From Aurantimonas sp. 22II-16-19i (GTDB lineage: Bacteria > Pseudomonadota > Alphaproteobacteria > Rhizobiales > Rhizobiaceae), in assembly GCF_002088275.1 (NCBI RefSeq), contig NZ_AQQS01000013.1, positions 1-64,000 of the forward strand: a stretch of 64,000 bases of DNA, given 5' to 3'. Position 1 is the first letter of the stretch. The number at the start of each line of letters is the position of its first letter. This document shows positions 8,338 to 16,479 of this stretch, one piece after another. A program made the translations under genes and the position numbers. Under the pieces are notes generated by a model. The model saw only the letters and a program-made list of their open reading frames with translations. It had not been told where the DNA came from and searched no databases.

Positions 8338-9551
8338 TGCACCACGAGTTCCGCCTGGAGAGCACCGGACGTCTTGATCGCCTGCAGGATCGCGATGATC
8401 CCGGTCGGCTTCAGACCGATGCGGTTGAGGCCGCGAACGACCGTTTCGAGATCGGCGCCGCCGACAAAGGCGAAGTTGCCGCCATCCTGCTGGACCTCGA
8501 TGAGGGTTTCCGACGTCACCACCGTCTGGCCGTCCGACAACGGTGCCGGCTGGGACACCGACGGCATCTCGGTGACCCGGACGGTGAGGTTGCCGTGGGT
8601 CAGCGCGACGGTCGAGATCTGCACGTCCTTGCCGATCACCACGGTGCCGGTGCGCTCGTCGATCACGACGCGGGCGGGCTGGTCGGGCGCCACGCGCAGA
8701 TCACCGAGTTCGGCCAGGAAGCGGGTGGCGGAGACCTTCTGCGGCCGGTGCAGATGCACGGTCCGCAGATCCTCTTCCTGGGCCACGGCAATGCCCCAGC
8801 GCTTGACGGCGTATTCGTTGATCACGTCGACCATGCGGATGGCGGTCTTGAAGTCCGGGTTCATGAGTTCGTAGGCGAGCTTGCCGTCGTCGTTGAAGGA
8901 GCCGGGCACCTCGCGCTCGACGAGGGCGCCGTTGGCGATGCGACCGCTGGTCGGCACGCCCTGAGTGAGCTTTTCGCCGTCGCCTTCCGAGGTGAAGCCG
9001 GACACCGCGACGGAGCCCTGCGCCACCGCGTAGATCTCGCCGTCGGCGCCGTAGAGCGGCGTCATCACCAGCGTTCCGCCCATCAGCGAGGAAGCGTCGC
9101 CCAGCGACGCCACGGTCACGTCGATGCGCTGGCCGGTGCCGATGAAGGGCGGCAGTTCCGCCGTCACCGTGACGGCCGCGACATTCTTGCCGCGGGCGCT
9201 CTGGGAGCGGATGTTGACGCCCATGCGATCGAGCATCGACTGCAGCGACTGCTCGGTGAAGGGGGAGTTGCGCATGGAATCGCCGGAACCCTGCAGGCCG
9301 ACGATCAGGCCGTAGCCGACGAGCTGGTTGGGCCTGACGCCTCGGACCGCGGTGATGTCCTTGATGCGCACGGTGCCGGCCGCCGAGGCGGGATCGCCGC
9401 GCACGGGCCGGAACGGTTCGGCATAGCTTCGCTCGCCGGCCAGGCCGCGGCTTGCGACCATGTCGGCCGCCCGGGCCGTCGAGGCCAACGGGCCCGCCTG
9501 GGCGAGGAGGGCTGCGGCCAGAAGCGCGCGGGCGAAGGAAAACAGCCTCAT
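8334..9551 (-). CDS. flgI: Flagellar P-ring protein FlgI
   Basis: A 405-residue periplasmic protein that forms the P-ring around the rod. An N-terminal signal peptide ends near TARAAD. The FlgI core includes RIKDITAVRGVRPNQLVGYGLIVGL, SLQSMLDRMGVN, KNVAAVTVTAELPPF and the C-terminal LNRIGLKPTGIIAILQAIK, with full family length. The ATG at 9551 overlaps the flgA stop (ATGA), and its own stop overlaps the motE start in the same way, so flgA-flgI-motE are translationally coupled. A much longer open frame upstream is an artefact of the GC-rich flgA region. Confidence 0.98.
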   Translation of the reverse strand: MRLFSFARALLAAALLAQAGPLASTARAADMVASRGLAGERSYAEPFRPVRGDPASAAGTVRIKDITAVRGVRPNQLVGYGLIVGLQGSGDSMRNSPFTEQSLQSMLDRMGVNIRSQSARGKNVAAVTVTAELPPFIGTGQRIDVTVASLGDASSLMGGTLVMTPLYGADGEIYAVAQGSVAVSGFTSEGDGEKLTQGVPTSGRIANGALVEREVPGSFNDDGKLAYELMNPDFKTAIRMVDVINEYAVKRWGIAVAQEEDLRTVHLHRPQKVSATRFLAELGDLRVAPDQPARVVIDERTGTVVIGKDVQISTVALTHGNLTVRVTEMPSVSQPAPLSDGQTVVTSETLIEVQQDGGNFAFVGGADLETVVRGLNRIGLKPTGIIAILQAIKTSGALQAELVVQ

Positions 9552-10042
9552 CCGACGATCCTGATCGTTCCGTCCTGCTCCACCACGCCGGCGACGACGA
9601 TGCCGCTGTCGAGGTTGCGGACCTTGACCATGTCGCCGGCGGCGCCGGAGGCGAGCGCGGTGCCGAGACCGGTGATGACGAGGCCGGACTCGCGATAGAC
9701 GAGGGTGACCTGGGCGCCGGCCTTGACGAGGTCGGGCAGCGCGATGTCGGTCAGGCGGATGGCGTTGCCGGGCAGGAGCGTACGCTTGGCGACCATGCCC
9801 GCGAGCATGCTCTCGTCGAGCACGAAGAGGTCGACCTTGTCGTCCTTGACGATGAAGTCGCCGAGCGACAGGCCGCGCTCGACGATGTTCTGGCCGGGGT
9901 AGACCATCGCCACCGGCACCGGCATCTGCAGTTCGGCGGCCCTCGCCGGAAGGCCCTTCGCCCCGACGGCCGCCAGCGCGAACGCGGCGAGAGCGCAAGT
10001 CCGGGCGATCCGGGCCGCCAGCGTCCTCGAGGCGATGTTCAT
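9548..10042 (-). CDS. flgA: Flagellar P-ring assembly chaperone FlgA
   Basis: A 164-residue periplasmic chaperone that helps FlgI assemble into the P-ring. It has a signal peptide (about 1-35, ending ARAAE) and a single SAF-type domain with YPGQNIVERGLSLGDF, LLPGNAIRLTDIALPDLVKAGAQVTL and the terminal GVVEQDGTIRIVG. This short form without the long N-terminal domain is usual in rhizobia. It begins 4 nt after the flgG stop and overlaps flgI. Confidence 0.92.
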   Translation of the reverse strand: MNIASRTLAARIARTCALAAFALAAVGAKGLPARAAELQMPVPVAMVYPGQNIVERGLSLGDFIVKDDKVDLFVLDESMLAGMVAKRTLLPGNAIRLTDIALPDLVKAGAQVTLVYRESGLVITGLGTALASGAAGDMVKVRNLDSGIVVAGVVEQDGTIRIVG

Positions 10043-10046
10043 GATA

Positions 10047-10835
10047 CTACCTCATGCCCTTGGAGATGACGCTCGACATCTCGTCGGCGGCGGTGATGAC
10101 CTTGGAGTTCATCTCGTAGGCGCGCTGGGCCGAGATCAGCTCGGAGATCTCCTTGACCGGGTCGACGTTGGAGTCTTCCAGATAGCCCTGGTTGATCGTG
10201 CCGTAGCCCTCCTCGCCGGCGACACCGGCCACCGGCCCGCCGGAGGCGATGGTCTCGCGGAAGAGGTTGCCGCCCTGCGCGGACAGGCCGGCATCGTTCG
10301 GGAAGGTGGCGATCGTCAGCTGGCCGAGCAGCTGCGGCGCGACCTGGCCGTCGATCGAGGCATAGACCTCGCCGCTGGCATTGACCGTCACCTCGGTGGT
10401 GTTCGCCGGCACGGTGATGCCGGGATCGACGGTGAAGCCGTCGAGGGTGACGAGCTGGCCGGTGGCGCTCGTGTTGAAGGCGCCGTCGCGGGTGTAGAGC
10501 GTCTCGCCGCCAGGCCCCTGGATCTGGAACCAGCCATTGCCGTTGATGGCGAGATCGAACTTGTTGCCGGTCTGGTTCAGGGTACCCTGGAGATGCACGT
10601 TGCGGATCGCCGCGAGCCGGACGCCGAGACCGAGCTGCGCGCCTTCCGGCACGACGCCCTCGCCGCCGCGATTGGGCACGCCCTGCATCCGCTCGATCTG
10701 GTAGAGCAGATCGGTGAATTCCGCCCTCGCCCGCTTGAAGCCGGTGGTGTTGATGTTCGCGATGTTGTTCGCGATCACCTCGACATTGGTCTGCTGGGCA
10801 TTCATGCCGGTGGCGGCAATGGCTAGCGCACGCAT
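10047..10835 (-). CDS. flgG: Flagellar distal rod protein FlgG
   Basis: A 262-residue distal rod subunit. The N-terminal [34 protein letters not shown] is the standard rod signature and the C-terminal [19 protein letters not shown] is the matching helix. FlgG-specific [23 protein letters not shown] and TLYTRDGAF are present. The ATG at 10835 is preceded by a GGAG ribosome site at about -9; the longer open frame upstream is not needed. It is followed after 4 nt by flgA and separated from fliE by 155 nt that holds an 18-bp direct repeat. Confidence 0.98.
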   Translation of the reverse strand: MRALAIAATGMNAQQTNVEVIANNIANINTTGFKRARAEFTDLLYQIERMQGVPNRGGEGVVPEGAQLGLGVRLAAIRNVHLQGTLNQTGNKFDLAINGNGWFQIQGPGGETLYTRDGAFNTSATGQLVTLDGFTVDPGITVPANTTEVTVNASGEVYASIDGQVAPQLLGQLTIATFPNDAGLSAQGGNLFRETIASGGPVAGVAGEEGYGTINQGYLEDSNVDPVKEISELISAQRAYEMNSKVITAADEMSSVISKGMR

Positions 10836-10854
10836 GGAAGACTCCGTGAATCGA

Positions 10855-10897
10855 GATCGCCCGCAGGCTCGGGAATGGGGATCGCCCGCAGGCTCGG
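10855..10897. repeat. 18-bp direct repeat between fliE and flgG
   Basis: GATCGCCCGCAGGCTCGG occurs at 10855-10872 and again, unchanged, at 10880-10897 (25-bp period). It lies in the 155-nt spacer upstream of flgG. It is probably a local slippage duplication; a binding-site role is possible but unsupported. Confidence 0.7.
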
Positions 10898-10990
10898 CGG
10901 CAACCGCCGGCGGGTGAGGAAAGCGCGGCCGCAAAGCCGTGGCGGGAGGCTGGCGCTGCGGCAGGGCGGCTCTCGCCCGCCGCCGTCCGG

Positions 10991-11305
10991 TCAGATCGCC
11001 ATGCGGGACAGTTCGAGATAGGCGGCGACGGCCTTGTCGCGAACGGCGATCGCCGTCTGCAGGGTGCGTTCGGCGTCCATCACCGCTTCGACGACGGCCT
11101 GGGTCGAGGCTTCGCCGGAGACGCCCTTGATCGAGGTCGCCTCGGCGGTCTTCATCGTCGAGACGGCGTCGGTGGCGAGCTGGGTGAGGACGGCGCCGAA
11201 GTTCTGGCCGCCCACCTCCCCGACGCGCGACGCACCGGCGGCGCCGACGTTGCCGGTGGGGGCGAGCTCGACCCTCGGAAGGCTCGATCCGATAGCAGGG
11301 ATCAT
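10991..11305 (-). CDS. fliE: Flagellar hook-basal body protein FliE
   Basis: A 104-residue protein that joins the MS-ring to the rod. The family pattern is clear: [26 protein letters not shown] and the C-terminal [25 protein letters not shown] helix. The ATG at 11305 is preferred over the TTG at 11311 because GAGGAG lies 6 nt before the ATG and directly abuts the TTG. It begins 2 nt after the flgC stop. Confidence 0.95.
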   Translation of the reverse strand: MIPAIGSSLPRVELAPTGNVGAAGASRVGEVGGQNFGAVLTQLATDAVSTMKTAEATSIKGVSGEASTQAVVEAVMDAERTLQTAIAVRDKAVAAYLELSRMAI

Positions 11306-11307
11306 GG

Positions 11308-11724
11308 TCAACTCCTCAGGAGATCGATGGTCATGTTGATGAGTTCACGGGCCTGTTTCACCACCTGGAGATTGGCCTCGTAGGAGCGGTTGGCCTCGCG
11401 CATGTCGGCCATTTCGACCAGCATGTTGACGTTCGGCATCTTGACGTAGCCGTCGGCATTGGCGGCCGGATTGCCGGGATCGTGCTCGACGACGTACGGG
11501 CTGTCGTCGCGCCCGACCTGCGACACCTTGACGAGATCGGCACCGATCATGCGGTCGAGTTCGGCGCCGAAGGTGACGGTCTTGCGCTGGTAGGGATCGG
11601 CCCCGGCGGTTTCGCCCGTCGTGTTGACGTTGGCGATGTTCTCCGAGACGACGCGCAGGCGGGTCGACTGGGCGGAGAGGCCGCTGGAGGCGATCTTCAG
11701 CGAGGAAACGATCGGATCGATCAT
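11308..11724 (-). CDS. flgC: Flagellar proximal rod protein FlgC
   Basis: A 138-residue rod subunit with the N-terminal signature [28 protein letters not shown], the central [10 protein letters not shown] segment and the C-terminal helix [20 protein letters not shown]. The ATG at 11724 has a GAAGGG site about 10 nt upstream; an in-frame TTG at 11733 sits on top of that site and is rejected. It starts 5 nt after the flgB stop and is followed 2 nt later by fliE. Confidence 0.96.
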   Translation of the reverse strand: MIDPIVSSLKIASSGLSAQSTRLRVVSENIANVNTTGETAGADPYQRKTVTFGAELDRMIGADLVKVSQVGRDDSPYVVEHDPGNPAANADGYVKMPNVNMLVEMADMREANRSYEANLQVVKQARELINMTIDLLRS

Positions 11725-11729
11725 GCCGG

Positions 11730-12110
11730 TCAACCCTTCACTGCGTTAAGCATCATGCGGTGGAAGGCTTTGACGATCGAGGTGTTGAGCGAATAGGAGC
11801 GGGCGATCTCGCCGCCCTTCAGCATCTCCTCCTCGATCGTCACGTCCTTGTCGGTGGTCTCGACCGTCCAGTCCCGCTGGCCGGTGCGCGCGACGCCTTC
11901 GCTCTGCCCGCCGCCGATGGAGAGATGGGCGCTGTTGTCGGTGACCAGGCGCACGCCGATGTCGTGCAACACGTCCTCGAAAGGCGCGATGTCCTTGGTC
12001 TTGTACTCGGGCGTATCGGCGTTCGCGACGTTCTGGGCGACCACGGACTGGCGAGCCGTCAACCATGCGTTCCGCTGGGAGGCGATACCGAAGATGTAGG
12101 CGTTATCCAT
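11730..12110 (-). CDS. flgB: Flagellar proximal rod protein FlgB
   Basis: A 126-residue rod subunit, first gene of the flgB-flgC-fliE-flgG-flgA-flgI-motE-flgH run. [21 protein letters not shown] is followed by [15 protein letters not shown], the FlgB rod signature. The C-terminal helix ends with [10 protein letters not shown]. The ATG at 12110 has a GGAAG site about 10 nt upstream. The operon promoter should lie in 12111-12300. Confidence 0.95.
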   Translation of the reverse strand: MDNAYIFGIASQRNAWLTARQSVVAQNVANADTPEYKTKDIAPFEDVLHDIGVRLVTDNSAHLSIGGGQSEGVARTGQRDWTVETTDKDVTIEEEMLKGGEIARSYSLNTSIVKAFHRMMLNAVKG

Positions 12111-12346
12111 TGCGAAACTTCCATGTGCTTCGACTGACCCGCTTCTACGCCGGGCCACTTGTCCGAAACTTGTAGGAGAACCGGCTTCTGCGCGGGAAAA
12201 CCATAAGCTAAGCACATCATATGATCGGATCGGCCTTGCCCCGGAGCGGCCATCCTCTTCACATCGCTGGCGAAGTCCCGCCGCGAGTGGAAGCGGTGGC
12301 GACATCGCGGAAGGCCAAGGAAAAAGCGACCCCGAAGAAAGGCTGA

Positions 12347-12380
12347 TGCCGGAAGGCCTGGTGCCGGAAGGCCTGGTGCC
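12347..12380. repeat. 15-bp tandem repeat, 2.3 copies
   Basis: TGCCGGAAGGCCTGG is present twice in tandem (12347-12361 and 12362-12376), followed by the first four bases of a third copy. It lies in noncoding DNA upstream of flgB. No function is evident. Confidence 0.75.
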
Positions 12381-12729
12381 GAGAGGATCCGGCGCGGCGC
12401 GTCCAGCGGAGCCGCCTCGGCGCCGGACGGTCGGTCTCGGCCCGGATGCCGCGGCCGGCGAAGCGGCCAATGCCCCGCGAACGCCGCGAGAGGCCGCCGC
12501 TCCACAAGGGGAAAGGGGATCGAGAGATTTCGGCGGGACGGGAGACCGTGGCCTTTCGATCCACCATAGAGCGTGGCTCGGCGAGGCCGTCTTTCGAAGG
12601 GCGGGGCGAGGGACATGCGCCCCGCTCCGCCGTTCCGCAAAGGTGGCTGGGGCAGGATGAGCGGCTGGCGGAGCGGCAGGGGAAGCGGCGGGCGGCGACC
12701 AGTGCCGCGCCGATCCGCAAACGCGAAGA

Positions 12730-12750
12730 GCCCGGCCGCTTCGGCCGGGC
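12730..12750 (-). terminator. Terminator hairpin after the flhB operon
   Basis: GCCCGGCCG (12730-12738) and CGGCCGGGC (12742-12750) form a 9-bp perfect stem, 66 nt past the stop of the small gene at 12816-13217. On the minus strand it is followed by TCTTCG, not a clean T run. It probably ends the motA-to-flhB operon. Confidence 0.6.
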
Positions 12751-12815
12751 GTCCCCTGTCCCGTGTCCGGATGCTCCCGCCGGAGGGCCGGTTGCCCGCC
12801 TCGCCCGGCGACGCG

Positions 12816-13217
12816 CTAGTCGGCGACCTTCAGATGCGCGTCGGCAATGGCGTTCATCAGGAACACCACTTCCTCGTCCCGGCTGGCCGGGCGCTCGTCG
12901 AAGCTCACATGGATGATGTCGACGGCAGCGGTGGTGGCGCCGAGCTCCAGGTGAAGATGCGCGGTGACGCCGGCATGGCGAAATTCCAGCGCCAGGATGA
13001 TGACCGGCACCTCGCCCCATTTCAGCCGGACCTCGCCGCCATCGGCAAAGCGCAGGACGCCCGGCTTCAGGTAGAGTTCCGACGAGGAGGTGACGATGTC
13101 GGCCAGATTGCCGAAGCGCTCCAGCCGAAGGAACGCGATGTAGTCGACGACGTCGACGAGCCGCAGTTCAGCGGCGACTTCCTTGATGCCATCCGCGAGC
13201 GCCCGCTCGCGCGACAT
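12816..13217 (-). CDS. Conserved-looking small protein downstream of flhB, unknown function
   Basis: A 133-residue soluble protein with no signal peptide or membrane segment. It begins MSRERALADGIKEVAAELRLVDVVDYIAFL and has a mostly alternating, beta-rich middle (VRLKWGEVPVIILALEFRHAGVTAHLHLELG) and an acidic helix near the end. The ATG at 13217 is chosen because AGGAAAA lies 8 nt upstream; an ATG at 13244 lacks a ribosome site and would overlap flhB. It starts 29 nt after the flhB stop on the same strand, so it is probably co-transcribed with the switch and export genes. I do not recognise the family; a flagellar role is inferred only from position. Confidence 0.8.
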   Translation of the reverse strand: MSRERALADGIKEVAAELRLVDVVDYIAFLRLERFGNLADIVTSSSELYLKPGVLRFADGGEVRLKWGEVPVIILALEFRHAGVTAHLHLELGATTAAVDIIHVSFDERPASRDEEVVFLMNAIADAHLKVAD

Positions 13218-13246
13218 GGTCGATCTTTTCCTGATATCGAGCATGG

Positions 13247-14332
13247 CTAAGCTGTGGCAACTCCCATCTTGGTCCCGGACCGAGTGTACAGATAATAGAT
13301 GATTTCGGCGACGGCCTTGAAGAACTGTGGCGGGATCATCTGGTCGATCTCGACATGATCGTACATAGACCTTGCCAAGAGCTTGTCCTCGATGACGGGC
13401 ACGTCGTTCGCCTCGGCGATTTCGCGGATCTTGAGGGCGAGGAGGTCGGTTCCCTTGGCGACGACGATCGGCGCGCCGCCGTCCTCGCGCACGTAGCGAA
13501 GGGCGATGGCGTAGTGGGTCGGGTTGGCGATGACGAGCGTCGCCTTCGGCACGTCGGCCATCATCCGGCGCCGGATGCGGTCGCGGGCGATCTGGCGCTG
13601 GCGGGCCTTGATCATCGGATCGCCCTCCATCTGCTTGGATTCGTCCTTGATCTCCTGCTTCGACATCATCAGGTCGCGCTTCCAGTGCATGCGCGACAGG
13701 GCGATGTCGGCGGCGACGAGGACGATCGTGGCGATCGACACCGCCGACAGCAGCTTCATCGCCATCTGCAGGATCAGCTCGGGCATCAGCACGGGGTCGG
13801 CGTACATGGTCTTCATCATCGTCGGGAAGCCCGAAACGAGGATGGAGCTGACGATGACGCCGATGGCGATGAACTTGAACATGGCCTTGCCGAACTCCGT
13901 CACGCCCTTGAGGCCGAATATTCGGCGGAAGCCGGAAGACAGAGAAACGTTCGAAGCCTTGGGAACGATCCGTTCGAAATTGATCTGCGGCGGATTCTGC
14001 AGGAGCGATGCGACGACGCCGCCGCCGATGAACAGAAGCAGGGCCGGCATGACGAAGCGACCCATTTCGATCGCCAGCATCTCGAGAACGTGTAACGCAT
14101 CGGCCCCTGTCTCCAGCTCCCACTGGAGCGGATTTTCCATCGTCGACTTGAGCGCGAGGAGCAGGTGTGCCGACCCGTCCCCCACCTGCAAGGTGAAGAA
14201 GGCCATCGCCGCCAGGAGAGACGCCAGGATCGGAGCTTCGCGCGAGACCGGAAGGTTGCCCTTCTCGACCGTGTCGCGGATTTTCTTCTCCGTCGGCTCC
14301 TCTGTCTTTGACGACCGATCCTCGTCCGACAA
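13247..14332 (-). CDS. flhB: Flagellar export switch protein FlhB
   Basis: A 361-residue inner-membrane protein that switches type III export from rod/hook to filament substrates. The N-terminus SKTEEPTEKKIRDTVEKGNLPVSRE is canonical; four membrane segments span about 33-210; the cytoplasmic domain carries the autocleavage motif NPTH at 270-273 and the usual TNPTHYAIALRY context. The start is a TTG at 14332: GGGAG lies 8-9 nt upstream and the resulting MSDEDRSSKTEEPTEKK N-terminus fits the family. It lies 213 nt downstream of fliG with no gene between. Confidence 0.97.
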   Translation of the reverse strand: MSDEDRSSKTEEPTEKKIRDTVEKGNLPVSREAPILASLLAAMAFFTLQVGDGSAHLLLALKSTMENPLQWELETGADALHVLEMLAIEMGRFVMPALLLFIGGGVVASLLQNPPQINFERIVPKASNVSLSSGFRRIFGLKGVTEFGKAMFKFIAIGVIVSSILVSGFPTMMKTMYADPVLMPELILQMAMKLLSAVSIATIVLVAADIALSRMHWKRDLMMSKQEIKDESKQMEGDPMIKARQRQIARDRIRRRMMADVPKATLVIANPTHYAIALRYVREDGGAPIVVAKGTDLLALKIREIAEANDVPVIEDKLLARSMYDHVEIDQMIPPQFFKAVAEIIYYLYTRSGTKMGVATA

Positions 14333-14545
14333 CGATCTACTCCCTCAAGCCGTTGACGTCGGATGAACCGGGGCGGGTCCACGTTCGATTAGGGTTGCGC
14401 ATGTGTTACGAGATGAGCCGGCAGGGCCGGCGGCTCGGGTCTCATACGACGTCCGACGGATCCCTTGGGGACGTCGGGCTTCATGTCCGCTCAGCTGCCG
14501 CGCGGGGCCCGATACACTGCCCGATCCGATCGATCCGAGAGCGTC

Positions 14546-15592
14546 TCAGTCCTCGAGCTGCTCGCGCAGGACGAGCTTGCCTTCGCCGGCAAGCCGCAGG
14601 GCCTGCTTGGCGATCTCGCGCCGCGCCCCGTCGATCTCGGACTTCTGCAGCGTGACGTCCTGCTTGAGCTCGGCCTCGGCCATGCGCCGGGCTCTGGCGC
14701 CGAGCGAGGACAGGACGAGCTCGACGATCTCCGGTCCGGCGCCCCTGAGGGCCCGCACCATGACCTCGGCATCGACAGCGTCGAACAGGGTCAGGCGCGA
14801 CTTCAGCGGCAGGGACGGCAGATCCTCGAAGGCGAAGAGCAGCTTTTCCAGTGCCTCGGCGTCCTTCGGGCGGGAGGCGCGCAGGGATTCCAGCACCTCT
14901 TCCGACGAATCCTTGTCGAGCCGGTTGACGATCTCGGCGAGGAAGGCGTGGCTGCCGCCCTCTTCGGTGTCGCCGCCGGTGGTCACGAAGTTGCGCCGGA
15001 TCTGCCCCTCGAGGACCGTCTGCACCGTGTACTGGAGCGGCTTGAGGGTGAGGATGCGGCGCATCACGTCGTTGCGCATGGCGGGGACGAATTCGCGGAT
15101 GATCGCCGAGGCCATTTCCGGCGGAAGCCGCGCCAGGACGATCGCCACCAGCTGCGGATGCTCGCCGAGCAGCTTCTGGGAGAGCGGCACCGCCTCCATG
15201 CCGGCGATCGCCTCCCAGACGTCGCCTTCGCGGTTGTTGTCGAGGAGGTCGGCGAGGGCCGGGTCGCGGCTGTCCGGATCGAAGATCGAGACATACTCCT
15301 CGCGCGACAACGCGTTTTCGAGGAGCTCGACCATCTCCTTGCCGGGGCCGGTGAGCGCCGCCCCCTTCTTGAAGTAGCTCTGGAAGTCGTCGACGACCTC
15401 GTCGATGTGTTCCGGGCCGACGGTCGGAAGGCTGGCGGCGCTTTCGCGGATGATGCGGATCTCGTCCGGCGAAAGATGCTTCAGGATACGCGCCGCCCCC
15501 TGGGAGCCGAGGGCGAGCAGAAGGATGGCAGCGCGAGCGCCGCCGCTTTCGTGCGCTCCGGACTCGGCGTCATAGGCGGCGATGATCGACAT
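14546..15592 (-). CDS. fliG: Flagellar motor switch protein FliG
   Basis: A 348-residue C-ring protein that transmits stator torque to the MS-ring. Family features run the full length: AAILLLALGSQGAARILKHLSPDEI near the N-terminus, the middle-domain EHPQLVAIVLARLPPEMAS, and the C-terminal torque-generating domain (about 235-345) with charged residues in DLPSLPLKSRLTLFDAVDAEVMVRAL. It starts 6 nt after fliN and belongs to the motA-fliM-(small gene)-fliN-fliG transcript. Confidence 0.96.
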   Translation of the reverse strand: MSIIAAYDAESGAHESGGARAAILLLALGSQGAARILKHLSPDEIRIIRESAASLPTVGPEHIDEVVDDFQSYFKKGAALTGPGKEMVELLENALSREEYVSIFDPDSRDPALADLLDNNREGDVWEAIAGMEAVPLSQKLLGEHPQLVAIVLARLPPEMASAIIREFVPAMRNDVMRRILTLKPLQYTVQTVLEGQIRRNFVTTGGDTEEGGSHAFLAEIVNRLDKDSSEEVLESLRASRPKDAEALEKLLFAFEDLPSLPLKSRLTLFDAVDAEVMVRALRGAGPEIVELVLSSLGARARRMAEAELKQDVTLQKSEIDGARREIAKQALRLAGEGKLVLREQLED

Positions 15593-15598
15593 GGCGGA

Positions 15599-16042
15599 TC
15601 AGGCGGCGCGCGACTTGCGGGCCTGCAGCTTGGAGCCGGGCTTCGCAACGTCGGTGAGGGTGATGCCGAAGCGCTGCTCCTCCTTGTCGATCACCACGAT
15701 CTCGCCGCGGGCGACGATGCGCCCGTTGACGACGACGTCGACGGGATCGCCGACCTTGGTGTCGAGCTTGACGACGGCGCCGCGGCCGAGCTTCAGGATG
15801 TTGGCAACGGTCATGGTCGCGGATCCGAGAACCACCTGCATGGTCACCGGCACGTCCATGACGAGGTTGAGATCGACCTGATCCTCGGCCTGCTCGAACT
15901 GGACGGGCGCCTCCGCCCGTGCCGCGCCGGCCCGGCCCATCGCCGCGGACGGATCGAAGCCCGTGGGCATCTCGAAACCACCCAGATCGGATTCCTCTTC
16001 GTCGGAATCTTCGAGATCAAGGTCCAGTTCGGAATCGGTCAT
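15599..16042 (-). CDS. fliN: Flagellar motor switch protein FliN
   Basis: A 147-residue C-ring protein. The N-terminal 60 residues are acidic and low-complexity (DLDLEDSDEEESD); the C-terminal SpoA domain (about 62-140) carries NLVMDVPVTMQVVLGSATMTVANILKLGRGAVVKLD and DVVVNGRIVARGEIVVIDKEE, both classical FliN motifs. It lies between the small membrane-protein gene and fliG, 68 nt and 6 nt away. Confidence 0.96.
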   Translation of the reverse strand: MTDSELDLDLEDSDEEESDLGGFEMPTGFDPSAAMGRAGAARAEAPVQFEQAEDQVDLNLVMDVPVTMQVVLGSATMTVANILKLGRGAVVKLDTKVGDPVDVVVNGRIVARGEIVVIDKEEQRFGITLTDVAKPGSKLQARKSRAA

Positions 16043-16110
16043 GGATCGCTCTTTCCAGGTCTTTGGCCTCGAGGGGGACGCATCGTCCCCGTTCGGCTCG
16101 GATCTAGGGA

Positions 16111-16479
16111 TTAACGGGCCAGACTGGCGTGAAGCCTGTCATGGGCAGCCGCGAAGATGTCGCGGTAGGGATCGGCGGCGGCGTCCGGAACGGCGCGACG
16201 GACGTGAAAGTCGGCACGGGTGACGAGGGCCGAGAGGTCGTCGGCGACGCTGCGGGCCTCGGCCAGCTGGCGCTCCAGTGCCCGCACCGCCTCGACGCCC
16301 TCGTAGCGCGCCCCGACGATCGCCTCGGCCGCCCGGTTGAGCGAGACCTCGGCGTCGGTCAGCGCCACCGCGAGATCGGCCTGGCGCAGCGCCCGCAGCT
16401 CCTTGTGCATGCGGCCGCAGCGCAGCGCCGTGACGACCAGCGCGACGACGAGGAGAAGGTCAATCAGATAGGATGTCAT
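16111..16479 (-). CDS. Small membrane-anchored protein in the fliM-fliN operon
   Basis: A 122-residue protein with one N-terminal membrane segment (MTSYLIDLLLVVALVVTALRC) followed by a long charged, probably coiled-coil region (about 25-95, rich in Ala, Glu and Arg, including ALERQLAEARSVADDLSALV). The start overlaps the end of fliM by 20 nt, and fliN follows, so it is embedded in the switch operon. It resembles the uncharacterised small proteins (DUF6468 type, recalled and not verified) found beside fliM in alphaproteobacteria. The membrane anchor plus coil suggest a motor-associated or assembly factor; that role is inference. Confidence 0.8.
   Translation of the reverse strand: MTSYLIDLLLVVALVVTALRCGRMHKELRALRQADLAVALTDAEVSLNRAAEAIVGARYEGVEAVRALERQLAEARSVADDLSALVTRADFHVRRAVPDAAADPYRDIFAAAHDRLHASLAR

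Larger units (their letters stand above)
12111..12815. other. 705-nt intergenic stretch upstream of flgB
   Basis: No convincing gene on either strand: the open frames here are Arg/Pro/Ala-rich translations typical of noncoding GC-rich DNA. The part next to flgB should hold that operon's promoter. It contains a 15-bp tandem repeat (12347-12380) and a terminator hairpin (12730-12750). The rest, about 12400-12720, shows no recognisable element. Confidence 0.7.

Noticed and set aside
12059-13020. Minus-strand frames upstream of flgB
   Set aside because: Pro/Arg-rich translations with no ribosome site or family, overlapping the secure flgB and the gene at 12816.
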